Of a stretch of 13,649 bases of DNA, positions 1-8,300 are shown piece by piece. Made by a program: the position numbers and the translations under genes. The stretch comes from an uncultured Chlorobiales bacterium. GTDB lineage: Bacteria > Bacteroidota > Chlorobiia > Chlorobiales > Chlorobiaceae. Position 1 is the stretch's first letter. Each line of letters opens with the position of its first letter. The stretch is from NCBI GenBank assembly GCA_903901395.1, contig CAIUQW010000205.1, positions 1-13,649 on the forward strand. The letters are read 5' to 3'. The notes under the pieces were generated by a model. That model was not told the DNA's origin. It was given only the letters and a program-made list of their open reading frames with translations, and did not search any database.

Positions 1-341
1 ATGACATAGCGGTTTTCCATATCGATCACCTGTTTGCCAATATTGATACCAATATCTGGCTGGGTGGTGAGGACATAGATTTCGATTTCGCCGTCGATGA
101 GCCTACGGATCATCTCTTTGGTCGGCGACAGCTTCCTGCGACCCGATGCAGGCATAAGCTCTACCTGGAGCCTGTCGTTGCGATCGCGTTTTGCTGATGT
201 GATGAAATACTTCTCTGCTTTGTGCACCGCATTTCCTGACCACGGGCCGGAAACAGATTTTCGTACCTGGTTTGTTGCGGTTTGAGGACGGCTTAGCTGA
301 GGCTGCATGGTTCTGCTCGGTTTGATTGGCTGACTGGGCAC
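1..341 (-). CDS. DUF3892-like small protein, 3' end beyond the window
   Basis: An open frame on the minus strand runs from a likely GTG at 341 (or ATG at 308) to the left edge with no stop. An in-frame TAA lies a few codons upstream of the GTG, so the start must lie near here. After a polar, proline- and serine-rich leader, the product reads as a compact domain: KYFITSAKRDRNDR, then a K-rich segment, MIRRLIDGEIEIYVL, and VIDMENRYVM. This pattern (a Y-x-I-T strand, a helix ending in a glycine turn, then a strand and a final YV-type strand) resembles the DUF3892 family of short uncharacterised proteins; that match is from memory and is moderate. The gene diverges from everything else in the window. 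No strong Shine-Dalgarno sequence is seen before the GTG. The function is unknown. Confidence 0.5.
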   Translation of the reverse strand, partial: MPSQPIKPSRTMQPQLSRPQTATNQVRKSVSGPWSGNAVHKAEKYFITSAKRDRNDRLQVELMPASGRRKLSPTKEMIRRLIDGEIEIYVLTTQPDIGINIGKQVIDMENRYV

Positions 342-887
342 CTCGAGGTGGTGTAAACCATTATTTCCGTTAAGTTAGCAAAAGGTCTGTAAATAAAAAA
401 AGAATTCATCATTTGAACGGCCTTCCGCCGGAAGGATTTTGAATCGTTCATCCGCTTTTTTTTGTCAGTTCAAGTCTGAAATGACAAGACGGGGTAGGGA
501 AGTGGAGAAACCGATTCAGTATCGATCTCTTCAATCTGCGTGTGCTTTCTGCATTACATTTCTTCATTCATGGAATAATGCTATCGAGTGCTGTAGTAAT
601 GACGGTTTTTGGAAAGCTCACGAGACGTAATTTTGAAATAAAAAATATTTTTGTATTTTTGTCGTAAACCTTGCATCTCATGGTTTTTCAAGAACTTCAG
701 GACAGCGTTTCTCTTATGCGTGATGTTTTGCATGGAAGCCGAAGTTGAACGATGGTTGGATCGATACAATACTCCGCGATCGCTCGCGTTTCGGTTTTGA
801 GAACGTCCCATACAACGTGAACTTTTTTTGCTCTGTCTCAGACAGAGCTGTTTTATCCAACAACCTGAAATAAAGGAGTAACGTACC
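342..887. other. Long intergenic stretch without a convincing gene
   Basis: This 546-base stretch separates the divergent left-edge gene from the 112-residue gene. It is AT-rich around 630-665, with runs of A and T that could help promoter opening. It holds a short GC hairpin (CCTTCC/GGAAGG, 421-435) and the palindrome at 830-848. The open frames here are short, lack ribosome binding sites and resemble no family I know. A loosely promoter-like pair, TTGAAC at 745 and TACAAT at 765, has a spacer of only 14 bases and is not claimed. Confidence 0.6.
830..848. promoter_or_regulatory. Perfect 9+1+9 palindrome upstream of the 112-residue gene
   Basis: GCTCTGTCT (830-838) and AGACAGAGC (840-848) are perfect inverted copies around a single C. 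A run of seven T precedes it and TGTTTTA follows. The site ends 39 bases before the ATG at 888. It could be an operator for a dimeric regulator or a terminator-like hairpin ending upstream transcription; the T tract after it is weak, which favours an operator or leader element. Sequence symmetry is seen; the function is inferred. Confidence 0.45.
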
Positions 888-1226
888 ATGGCCAGACTGA
901 TCGTATCCGCACTCTCCGAGGACACCATCGCCGCTCCCGGAAACCGCAATCCCAACTATATCACGGTATCGGTAACCGATGCCAATGGCGTGCCGGTCAC
1001 CGGACTTGGCGCAGCCAATTTCAAGGTTGACCCGATGATCGTCGGCCCGGGCGGCGCGCTCGTCAACATCGTGAGCGTCAGCGCTGGCAGGCTTCCCGGC
1101 TTCTATCTGATCCAGGTTGTGCCGATCAACACCGAGACATGGAAATCCGGTACGTACATTTTCTGCGTCGCGACCGTTCGTGGCGCAGACCAGGGCCAGG
1201 CGCTCTGCCAGGTGCTGATGGATTGA
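888..1226 (+). CDS. Hypothetical 112-residue beta-rich (Ig-like) protein
   Basis: The ATG at 888 is preceded by a good ribosome binding site (AAAGGAG at 872-878), and a clear terminator follows the stop, so this is a complete single-gene unit. The protein has alternating hydrophobic strands and turns: NYITVSVTDANGVPVTGL near residues 24-41, then ANFKVDP, ALVNIVSV, GFYLIQVV and SGTYIFCVAT, ending in QALCQVLMD. This reads as an all-beta sandwich resembling immunoglobulin-like or carboxypeptidase-regulatory-like modules. There is no signal peptide and no membrane segment, so a cytoplasmic location is likely unless it is exported by a dedicated route. Two cysteines lie near the C terminus. I recognise no specific family and assign no function. 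Codon use with many C/G third positions fits a GC-rich host gene. Confidence 0.8.
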   Translation: MARLIVSALSEDTIAAPGNRNPNYITVSVTDANGVPVTGLGAANFKVDPMIVGPGGALVNIVSVSAGRLPGFYLIQVVPINTETWKSGTYIFCVATVRGADQGQALCQVLMD

Positions 1227-1263
1227 GCGGGCGTCGCGCCAGATTTCACGATTTGACGAAGAG

Positions 1264-1293
1264 AAGCTGCCTCCCGCTGAGGCAGCTTTTTTT
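1264..1293 (+). terminator. Rho-independent terminator after the 112-residue gene
   Basis: AAGCTGCCTC (1264-1273) pairs perfectly with GAGGCAGCTT (1279-1288) around a CCGCT loop, and the stem runs into a seven-T tract (1287-1293). It lies 38 bases after the stop codon at 1226. It isolates the small gene from the STAND gene downstream. Confidence 0.92.
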
Positions 1294-1369
1294 ATTTCAA
1301 GCTTGTGTATCAGCATGCTTTTCAGTAATCCGTAGCGGCTGAATATGCTGATAAAGACGTATCTTCTCT

Positions 1370-1382
1370 GAATAGATTATTC
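1370..1382. promoter_or_regulatory. Small inverted repeat in the STAND gene leader
   Basis: GAATA (1370-1374) and TATTC (1378-1382) form a 5+3+5 inverted repeat 52 bases before the ATG at 1435. CTGAATA also occurs as a direct copy at 1339-1345 and 1368-1374. These repeats sit in the short gap between the terminator and the STAND gene, where its promoter must be. Regulation is only inferred. Confidence 0.25.
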
Positions 1383-1434
1383 CCGTCAGCCCCCCCGTTT
1401 CATCCATTGACTGTTTTCTCTGCAAGGAGTAAGT

Positions 1435-3891
1435 ATGAAAGTTTTCATCAGTTCGACCTACAAGGATTTGATCGACTACCGAGCCGCAGCAATTCGCGCC
1501 GTGGAGGGGACGAATTATCAGGCGGGGAAAATGGAGGTTTTCGGCGCTCGTTCGGATGAGCCGATGGTCGCCTGTCTGAAAGAGATTGAGGAGTGCGGGA
1601 TGTTTATCGGGATTTATGCCCTTCGCTACGGGTTTGTCCCTGACGGATCAGAAATTTCCATCACCGAGCTGGAATATCTTCACGCCAAAAAACTTGGCAA
1701 GGAAATCTATTGCTTCATTCTGGATGAAGAGAATCAGGGTTGGCTTACAAAGTGGATGGAGGATGAACCGGGGAAATCAAAGCTTAAGGATTTAAAGCAG
1801 TGTGTCCAGAAAGCGCATGTTTGCGAATATTTCACGACGCCGGATGATTTACGAGCTAAAGTCGCCAACGCTCTCAGCCATTTTGTAGCGAACCCTGATA
1901 ACAATGCTTCGGATGTCGCTCCGCATTGTCCACTTCCAAAGCCGACAGGCAATTCGCTGCCGCGTGAAGGATTTTTCGTCGGGCGTGATGCTGAGCGTAA
2001 GATCATTGCCGAGGCGCTTTTGCCGGAGTCGCGGACGTGGGGAGCGTTGATCGATGGGCCGGGCGGCATCGGCAAGACAGCGCTTGCGATCAAAGCCGCG
2101 CATGAAGCGCCGGAGGTTTTTTTCGAATGCAAGATTTTCATTTCAGCAAAGGTGCGTGAACTAACATCTGATGGCGAAAAGCCGCTCACCGACTTCACCC
2201 GTCCAACATATCTCGCGATGCTTGATGAACTTGGCAAGGAACTGGGTGAAGAGAATCTTGAACGTCTCGCGCCCGACGAACGCCCGAACGTTCTGCGTAT
2301 CGCGTTGGCCGGCAAGAAAGCATTGATCGTGTTCGACAACTTGGAAACGTTGCCCGAAGATGAACGCACGCGCTTGTTCCAGTTTCTATCGCGCCTTCCC
2401 GACGGCAATAAAGCTATTGTTACTTCGCGCCGCCGAACAGACGTGGATGCGCGTATTGTGCGCCTCGACCGTCTTTCGCGTGATGAGGCTATGGAGTTGA
2501 TCGTTGAGCTTGAGAAAAAATATCCGAAGCTCGCTCGCGCCTCGGAGCAAGAGCGCGACGATCTGTACGGCATGACGCAAGGCAATCCGTTGTTAATTCG
2601 CTGGATTTCGGGGCAGTTAGGGCGCGAAGGCTCGCAGTGCCGCACAATCGCCGATGCCTGCGCATTCATCGAAAAAGCGCCAAAAGGCAACGATCCTCTT
2701 GAATATATCTTTGGTGATTTGCTTAAGACTTTCAGTCCAGACCAAACGCTTGTTCTTGGAGCTCTTACATATTTTACAAAACCAGCCAAACTGGAATGGC
2801 TGTCGCAAATGACCGGTATTCCCGAACGTGCAGCCGAAACAGCACTTGAAGACTTGACTGATCGCGCTATTCTTATCTCAGACCTCGAATCGAGAACCTA
2901 TTACCTTCCGCCACTTGCCGCACAATTCATCAAAACTCGTCGTCCTGAAGCTGTCAGCCAGACTGGAGGCGAACTGGTGAATCGTGCTTATGCACTTGCG
3001 ATGGAATATGGTGGCCAAAGCAAGGACTATGAAAAATTTCCGATGCTGGAAGTGGAATGGGAGTTTATATCTGCTGCATTGCCATGTCTGCTGATGGGTG
3101 ATAATGATCAATTACAAGCAGTGTGTACACAACTTGTTCAATTTCTCAATTTTACTGGAAGATGGGATGAAATACTTTGGCTTACCAGAGTCGCTGAAGA
3201 AAAAGCAATTGAAGATGGTAATAAAGAACAAGCCGGAAGGCGAGCCTATGATGCAGCAGCGGTTTATTATGGACGCAATCAGTCCGCTGAAGTGTTGGGT
3301 TGTGTCTCTCGTGTATCAGAATATTGGCAAAATAGCACTTATCGAAACAAAGCGATAGTTTTTCGCGTACGTGGAATGGGCCATGAATTAAAAAAAGAAT
3401 ATCCGGCTGCTGTTACTGCCTATCAAGAGTCGTTAGAAATCTTTAGATCTATCTTTTCCGAAAGCTCGGATGTTGCCGCAATGCTAAACTCTCTTGCAAG
3501 TGCAGAAAAAGAAAATAAAGATTACAACGCAGCCGAGCGTAACTATCGTGCAGCATTGCACATTGTAAAGAAAATCAAAGATGATGAAGGTATTGCTATT
3601 TGCACTGGTAACCTTTCAGTGCTTGCTCTTGATCGCGAGCAGTGGGTTGATGCTGAGTCTCTCGCACGCGAATCGCTCCTGCTGGCAGAAAAAATCGGAA
3701 GACAGGAGCTGATTGCTGCTGATTGTCAAAGCCTTGCAAAAGCCTTGTTAAGGCAAAATAAAAACCTTGAAGAAGCCTTACAGTTTGCCTGTCGAGCGGT
3801 CGAGATTTCCTCGCATCTACGACAATCTGAAGTTTTGCAAGAAGCCCAAGAAACCCTCGCGGACATCGAAAAAGCGATGCGCGGCGAGTGA
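1435..3891 (+). CDS. STAND ATPase: DUF4062, NB-ARC and TPR domains
   Basis: The 818-residue product starts at an ATG behind AAGGAG (1423-1428). Residues 1-100 (MKVFISSTYKDL at the start, then EPMVACLKEIEEC and GIYALRYGFVPDG) match the DUF4062 domain, a Rossmann-like module found at the N termini of NTPase switch proteins. An NB-ARC ATPase follows: P-loop GPGGIGKT at 208-215, Walker B LIVFDN with Asp301, a sensor-like arginine segment (AIVTSRRRTD) and GNPLLIRW at 383-390 in the place of the GLPL motif. A winged-helix-like region follows, then about five TPR-like repeats from about 603 to 812. In such proteins the repeats usually sense a trigger, the ATPase oligomerises and the N terminus signals or kills. 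The trigger is unknown. A membrane-protein gene follows after 68 bases and probably shares the transcript. Walker motifs look intact, so it is likely active. Base composition falls toward the TPR end. Confidence 0.9.
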   Translation: MKVFISSTYKDLIDYRAAAIRAVEGTNYQAGKMEVFGARSDEPMVACLKEIEECGMFIGIYALRYGFVPDGSEISITELEYLHAKKLGKEIYCFILDEENQGWLTKWMEDEPGKSKLKDLKQCVQKAHVCEYFTTPDDLRAKVANALSHFVANPDNNASDVAPHCPLPKPTGNSLPREGFFVGRDAERKIIAEALLPESRTWGALIDGPGGIGKTALAIKAAHEAPEVFFECKIFISAKVRELTSDGEKPLTDFTRPTYLAMLDELGKELGEENLERLAPDERPNVLRIALAGKKALIVFDNLETLPEDERTRLFQFLSRLPDGNKAIVTSRRRTDVDARIVRLDRLSRDEAMELIVELEKKYPKLARASEQERDDLYGMTQGNPLLIRWISGQLGREGSQCRTIADACAFIEKAPKGNDPLEYIFGDLLKTFSPDQTLVLGALTYFTKPAKLEWLSQMTGIPERAAETALEDLTDRAILISDLESRTYYLPPLAAQFIKTRRPEAVSQTGGELVNRAYALAMEYGGQSKDYEKFPMLEVEWEFISAALPCLLMGDNDQLQAVCTQLVQFLNFTGRWDEILWLTRVAEEKAIEDGNKEQAGRRAYDAAAVYYGRNQSAEVLGCVSRVSEYWQNSTYRNKAIVFRVRGMGHELKKEYPAAVTAYQESLEIFRSIFSESSDVAAMLNSLASAEKENKDYNAAERNYRAALHIVKKIKDDEGIAICTGNLSVLALDREQWVDAESLARESLLLAEKIGRQELIAADCQSLAKALLRQNKNLEEALQFACRAVEISSHLRQSEVLQEAQETLADIEKAMRGE

Positions 3892-3959
3892 GCGTATTTC
3901 GATGAACTTTGATTTATCGATTGTGAGCCATGCTTATTCAACATAAAAAGGAAATCATC

Positions 3960-4493
3960 ATGGAAACTGGAAGTCGTACTGAAAAGCTCAAAAAGGTAAC
4001 AGAGCATCTTATCATTATGACCTTTATCGGGCTAATTCTCATTAGTGTTCTATTTGGGGTAACCTTGTCTTACCAGCGACAATTCATGATTTCATGGATA
4101 TGCTTTTGCTGTGGACTTCTTGGAGGGTTTGTGAGCATTCAGCAGCGAGTCAAGAAACTTGGCGATGAGGAGCTTGAACTGCTTTCAAAATCCTGGTTTC
4201 AGGTTTTGCTTATTCCTGTCTATGGTGGGATATTCTCGCTGGTTCTTTACGTTGGTTTCCTGAGCGAGATCATCAATGGGCCACTTTTTCCGCATATTAT
4301 TATGCCACCTTTCTCGAATCCACCGACAAGGCAAAACATTATCATACTTCTCCAGGACACTTATCCAAAATCGGGTCAGGATTTGGCAAAGCTCCTTTTC
4401 TGGTCATTTGTTGCAGGTTTTTCCGAGCGATTTGTTCCTCAGCTAATCGATCATTCTCAGTCTGTAGCAACAGATGAATCCGATAAAGATTGA
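3960..4493 (+). CDS. Four-helix membrane protein, partner of the DUF4062 STAND protein
   Basis: The start at 3960 follows AAAAAGGAAATCATC, a good ribosome binding site; an ATG 30 bases upstream (3930) has no such site. The 177-residue product has a charged N terminus, hydrophobic segments at about 16-37, 42-61 and 80-104, a loop rich in proline and asparagine, and a final shorter segment near 143-158 containing FVAGFSERFVPQLI. The tail is acidic and hydrophilic (DESDKD). There is no signal peptide other than the first helix. I do not recognise a named family, though the AGFSERFVP-type ending recurs in uncharacterised membrane proteins as I recall them. Its place 68 bases after the STAND gene, with no terminator between, suggests a membrane-acting effector, a sensor or an anchor for the ATPase. 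That role is inferred from position. Confidence 0.75.
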   Translation: METGSRTEKLKKVTEHLIIMTFIGLILISVLFGVTLSYQRQFMISWICFCCGLLGGFVSIQQRVKKLGDEELELLSKSWFQVLLIPVYGGIFSLVLYVGFLSEIINGPLFPHIIMPPFSNPPTRQNIIILLQDTYPKSGQDLAKLLFWSFVAGFSERFVPQLIDHSQSVATDESDKD

Positions 4494-4523
4494 GTTTTTT
4501 TCAAAACATTTAGTCAATATAGA

Positions 4524-4546
4524 CAGATTAACTGTATCTGATTTTT
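4524..4546 (+). terminator. Weak terminator-like hairpin between the two STAND clusters
   Basis: CAGAT (4524-4528) pairs with ATCTG (4536-4540) around a seven-base loop, followed by ATTTTT. The stem is only five pairs and AT-rich, so termination would be inefficient. It lies 30 bases after the stop of the four-helix protein gene and could mark the boundary between the two clusters. Confidence 0.3.
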
Positions 4547-4653
4547 CAATAATCCGTAAGTTCCATGCAAAGAAAAGAAAAAGCTCTTCAGTTGTTCAGC
4601 AATCGTTGCAATTGCAGCCAGGCGGTGTTTGAGGCTTTTCGGCGGGTGGCGGG

Positions 4654-4956
4654 ATGTGCGGCGCGGTGATCGACGACCGTCCCGACCTCCGCAATATCTT
4701 GCGAATCCATGCTCGACGCATCGACGCGCAGTATAAATCGCTGGTTGCGTTGTTCGCCATTGCGTCATCGGGATTGTGGCTGTGTGACGGAGTGTATGAG
4801 TACCAGATGCATCTGTGGGCGCAAACGGTGACTGGGCCGATTCGCATAGATTTGCTGCTTGTTGCGCCATTTCTCTATTACTCGGGAATGGCGTTTTATC
4901 ACCTTGCGAAAATCAGTGTCGGCTCCTCCAGCAAGGCTTCTGAAGTGGAGTCCTGA
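4654..4956 (+). CDS. Small two-helix membrane protein ahead of the CHAT system
   Basis: The 100-residue product has a basic amphipathic start (LRNILRIHARRIDAQ, 12-26) and two hydrophobic helices, about 30-47 (ending LWLCDGVYEY) and 65-85 (LLLVAPFLYYSGMAFYHLA). It ends in a short Ser/Glu-rich tail. An in-frame TGA lies seven codons upstream, so the ATG at 4654 is the only reasonable start; the preceding GGTGGCGGG is a poor ribosome binding site. The gene lies 41 bases before the next small gene and both lead into the CHAT-STAND gene, so the three probably form one operon. I recognise no family. A hairpin of two helices with a basic cytoplasmic N terminus could be a pore-forming effector, a membrane anchor or a sensor; none is shown by the sequence. 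Confidence 0.65.
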   Translation: MCGAVIDDRPDLRNILRIHARRIDAQYKSLVALFAIASSGLWLCDGVYEYQMHLWAQTVTGPIRIDLLLVAPFLYYSGMAFYHLAKISVGSSSKASEVES

Positions 4957-4997
4957 TTGGATCGCTGTGATCGTTTGCTTTTTCCCGCACATTAATC

Positions 4998-5336
4998 ATG
5001 AACGCCATGCGACACCATCTTGCTATCGATCCCAAACTTCAGCTTTCCCCCGAGGAGCTTGCCGCGGCGTGGAATGGCGGCGTGCAGACTGCGGAGGCCG
5101 AGGCGAGCGTCGAGGCGGCTTCGGTGGCGGCGTTTCCGATGGGGGAGATGACGGTGTTGCTGCTTTCGGCGGCGTTGAGCATCCCGGCGACGGTGATCGC
5201 GACCTTCATCAGCGACTATCTCAAAAAGAAGTTTTCCGGCAAGCTACCGCCCGTAGTCGAGGTGACGACCATCTCCACGCCCGACGGCGAACCGCTTTTC
5301 GTGATCCGCAAAAGTATTGAGCAGCAAGACTCATAA
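4998..5336 (+). CDS. One-helix protein resembling an effector-associated constant component
   Basis: The 112-residue product has a hydrophilic, alanine- and glutamate-rich N terminus (1-47), one hydrophobic helix (about 51-71, VLLLSAALSIPATVIATF), a basic stop-transfer DYLKKK (73-78), and a short strand-turn-strand end (VVEVTTISTPDGEPLFVI, 86-103). A single helix, a basic cluster, then a beta hairpin with a PDG turn is the layout I remember for EACC1-type proteins, small constant partners encoded next to variable conflict effectors. The match is structural recall, not an alignment. The stop lies 19 bases before the ATG of the CHAT protein, and the alternative TTG start of that gene would overlap it, so translational coupling is likely. 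No clear ribosome binding site precedes either ATG (4998 or 5007). Confidence 0.7.
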   Translation: MNAMRHHLAIDPKLQLSPEELAAAWNGGVQTAEAEASVEAASVAAFPMGEMTVLLLSAALSIPATVIATFISDYLKKKFSGKLPPVVEVTTISTPDGEPLFVIRKSIEQQDS

Positions 5337-5355
5337 CCCTGAACCGATTCGCGCC

Positions 5356-8300
5356 ATGGCCATTTCTATTTTCATCGAGGAGCAATCCCGCGAGGGCGAG
5401 AGCTTCAAGGCAACTGTACAGATTGAGTCTCAAGGCAAGTCTGATCCGCTGCTTATCTCCAATCCTGCGTCGCCAGAACAGGAGCGTGAGCTGGAGTGGT
5501 ACTTCGAGGAGTGGTTGAACTTTCCATTTACCGACACGATCAGAGCCGAGCGGGCTGCCGGGTTTATCCGCAAGTATGGCGAAGCGCTTTTCAGGCAGGT
5601 ATTTCGGAGCGATCCCGATGTGTATGCGGCGTATCAGAGTACGATGCGCGATGGTGGCGTGATGTTGCAGGTTATCGGTTCGCCGGAGTTTCATGCGCTG
5701 CACTGGGAGGCGCTCAAAGACCCAAACCTGCCGCATCCGCTGGCGGTTCTTCAGCCGGTGGTGCGAAAGAACAGGCAGGCGGTACTCAATCCCGCGACGC
5801 TTCCCGAAGCGCCGGAGCTGCGCGTGCTGCTCGTGACCGCGCGGCCATCGGGCAGCCGCGACGTTGGCTACCGCACCATCTCGCGCCCGCTCATCGAGGC
5901 GCTCGAAACCGGTAAGCTGCGAGCCACCATCGACATCGTTCGCCCCGGCACCTTCGAGGCGCTTTTGCATCACCTCGAAAAAACGCAGCTCGACCACGGT
6001 AGGGGATACTACCACATGCTGCACCTCGATCTGCACGGCGCGGTGCTGACCTATGCCGAGTATCAACAGGTCGCGAGCAAAGAGGCGGCCTCATCCGCGC
6101 ATCTTTTCAAGGGTTATGGAAGCAGCGAAGTCGAGCCGTATGACGGAGAAAAGGCGTTTCTCTTGTTCGAGAACGAGGAGTCGCAGGATGGCAACGGCGG
6201 CGTGCTGGTGAGCGCGGAGAACATCGCGAACCAGTTGCGGATGCACCAGATTCCGATTGTCGCCCTCAACGCCTGCCAGTCGGGCAAGCAGCTCGGCAAC
6301 ACTGCAACCGAAACCAGCCTCGGCAGCCGCCTTCTTGCGTCGGGCGCGCAGCTCGTCATCGCGATGGGCTACTCGGTCACCGTGTCGGCGGCGAGAATTT
6401 TCATGACCCGCTTCTACCAAGAGTTGCTCGCGGGGCGCGGACCGGCGAGCGCGATTCGCGCGGCACGGCTGGAGCTGCATCGCAACAAAGCTCGCCGGGC
6501 GGCGTACAACAAGGAGATCGATCTCGAAGACTGGATGCTGCCGGTGATCTACCAGAACAGCCCGCCGCAGTTCCGGTTTACTGCCGCCGCGCCGGGAGCC
6601 GTGCCATCCGCGCCGCGCTACTCGCATCCCAAGCCGCTGTACGGCTTTTTCGGGCGCGACCTCGACGTGCTTGAAATCGAGCGCCGCCTGTTGTTGCGCT
6701 CTAATCTCTTGCTCGTGCAGGGGATGGGCGGCGCGGGCAAGAGCACGCTGTTGCACCACCTCGGCTGGTGGTGGCAGAAAACCCGCTTCGTCGAACAGGT
6801 ATTCTACTTCGGCTACGACCTCAAGGCGTGGCGCTTGCCGGAGATCATCCGCACTATCGGCGAGCAGCTCGGCTTGCCGCAGAGCGGGCGTATGCAGGAT
6901 GATCGCGAGGGCGTCGTCCGCGCTCTCAAACATACTCGCCATTTGCTGATGCTCGACAACATGGAGTCGATTACCGGCGAGCGGCTCTCCATTCCCAATA
7001 CGCTGAACGAGACGGAGCGGCAGGAGCTGAAAGGGTTTCTGCTGGAGTTGCTCGATGGCAAAACGCTCATGCTGCTTGGCTCCCGCGGCGATGAAGCGTG
7101 GCTGCATCCGAACCCGCTCAGCAAGCATCGAATTTACGACCTGCCCGGCCTCGACAAAGAGGCGAGCAGCCAGCTTGCCGACAAGATTCTCAAGCAGATT
7201 TTCGCGCCGAACTATCCAGATGACGACAAGCATCGCGACGCTTTCAAACGGCTCATGAAGCTGCTCGGCGGCTATCCGCTGGCGATGGAGGTGGTGCTCT
7301 CGAACCTCGCCCGCTCAACGCCCGCGGAGGTGCTCGACCGTCTCGAAGCCGCCGACATCGATCTCGACAACCAGTCGGCAACCGCCGGAAAGACCGACAG
7401 CATCATCAAATGCATCGACTACTCCCACAGCAACCTCTCCGAACCCGCCCAGCAGCTTTTGCTCACGCTGGCTCCGTTTACGGGCGTGGTGAACAAGGGT
7501 CTTTTGAAACATTATAGCGAGCGATTGCTCGCCCAGCCAGCCCTTGACGGGTTGCCTTGTGATAAGTGGGACGAGGTGTTGCGAGAGGCGGAGAAGATGG
7601 GCTTGCTCAAGCCGCATGAAAACGAAGGATTTGCTGCAATTGGCTACCTCAGCTTGCAGCCGGTGTTTCCCTTTTTCCTGAAGTCGCGGCTCAACGATCC
7701 AGCGCAGGCGGAACGCAAAGAGGCGATTGAAACAGCGTTTCGTGAGCATTACGAAATGATTGGAGAGGATTTTAGAGAACTCACCAACTCAAAAGAAGCC
7801 GATCAACAGCAGGCAGGGTATGCGCTGATTGGTGTGGAATATGAAAATCTCTACACGGCTTTGCAGATCGCATTGAGGCAGCAGATGTCGATTGGATCGG
7901 TGTTTTATCCGCTTTCAAAATATCTCGACAAAACTCAGCAGCACCAGCAAGGCCTTGAGCTTGGCAGGCAGGTCATGAAAGCGCTTGAAAGTTATCCGGA
8001 AGAGCTGATGCAAGGGCAGATCGGGCAGGAGTTTGTTGGTGTGCTCTGTGACAGTATTGGGAAAACGTTCTATCTGTTGCAGCAGTTTCAGGAGGCGGAA
8101 GAGGCATATTCGAAGGCGTTGGAACTTAATGATATGCTTCTGGAACTGACGTCTCAAAAAAAAAGGATCGGCAGGGCAACGATTCTGCACCAGTTGGGCG
8201 TATCAGCTCAGAAGCAGCGAAAGTTTGAAGAGGCAGAACGATGTTATAAGGAGGCGCTTGTAATCAAAATCAAGAACAATCATCGGTATGAACAGATAGA

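Noticed and set aside
421..435. CCTTCC/GGAAGG hairpin
   Set aside because: Short stem, weak T tract and no upstream gene on that strand to terminate.
439..630. 63-codon plus-strand open frame
   Set aside because: No ribosome binding site, no recognisable domain and composition like the surrounding intergenic DNA.
732..800. Short frame beginning MEAEVERWLDRYN
   Set aside because: Looks protein-like but is only 22 codons with no ribosome binding site; could be a gene scrap but cannot be supported.
714..1316. 200-codon minus-strand frame over the 112-residue gene
   Set aside because: Mirror of a real GC-rich gene; the plus-strand frame has the ribosome binding site and terminator.
5317..5355. 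TTG start adding 13 residues to the CHAT protein
   Set aside because: No ribosome binding site, overlaps the previous gene; the ATG at 5356 gives a natural strand start.
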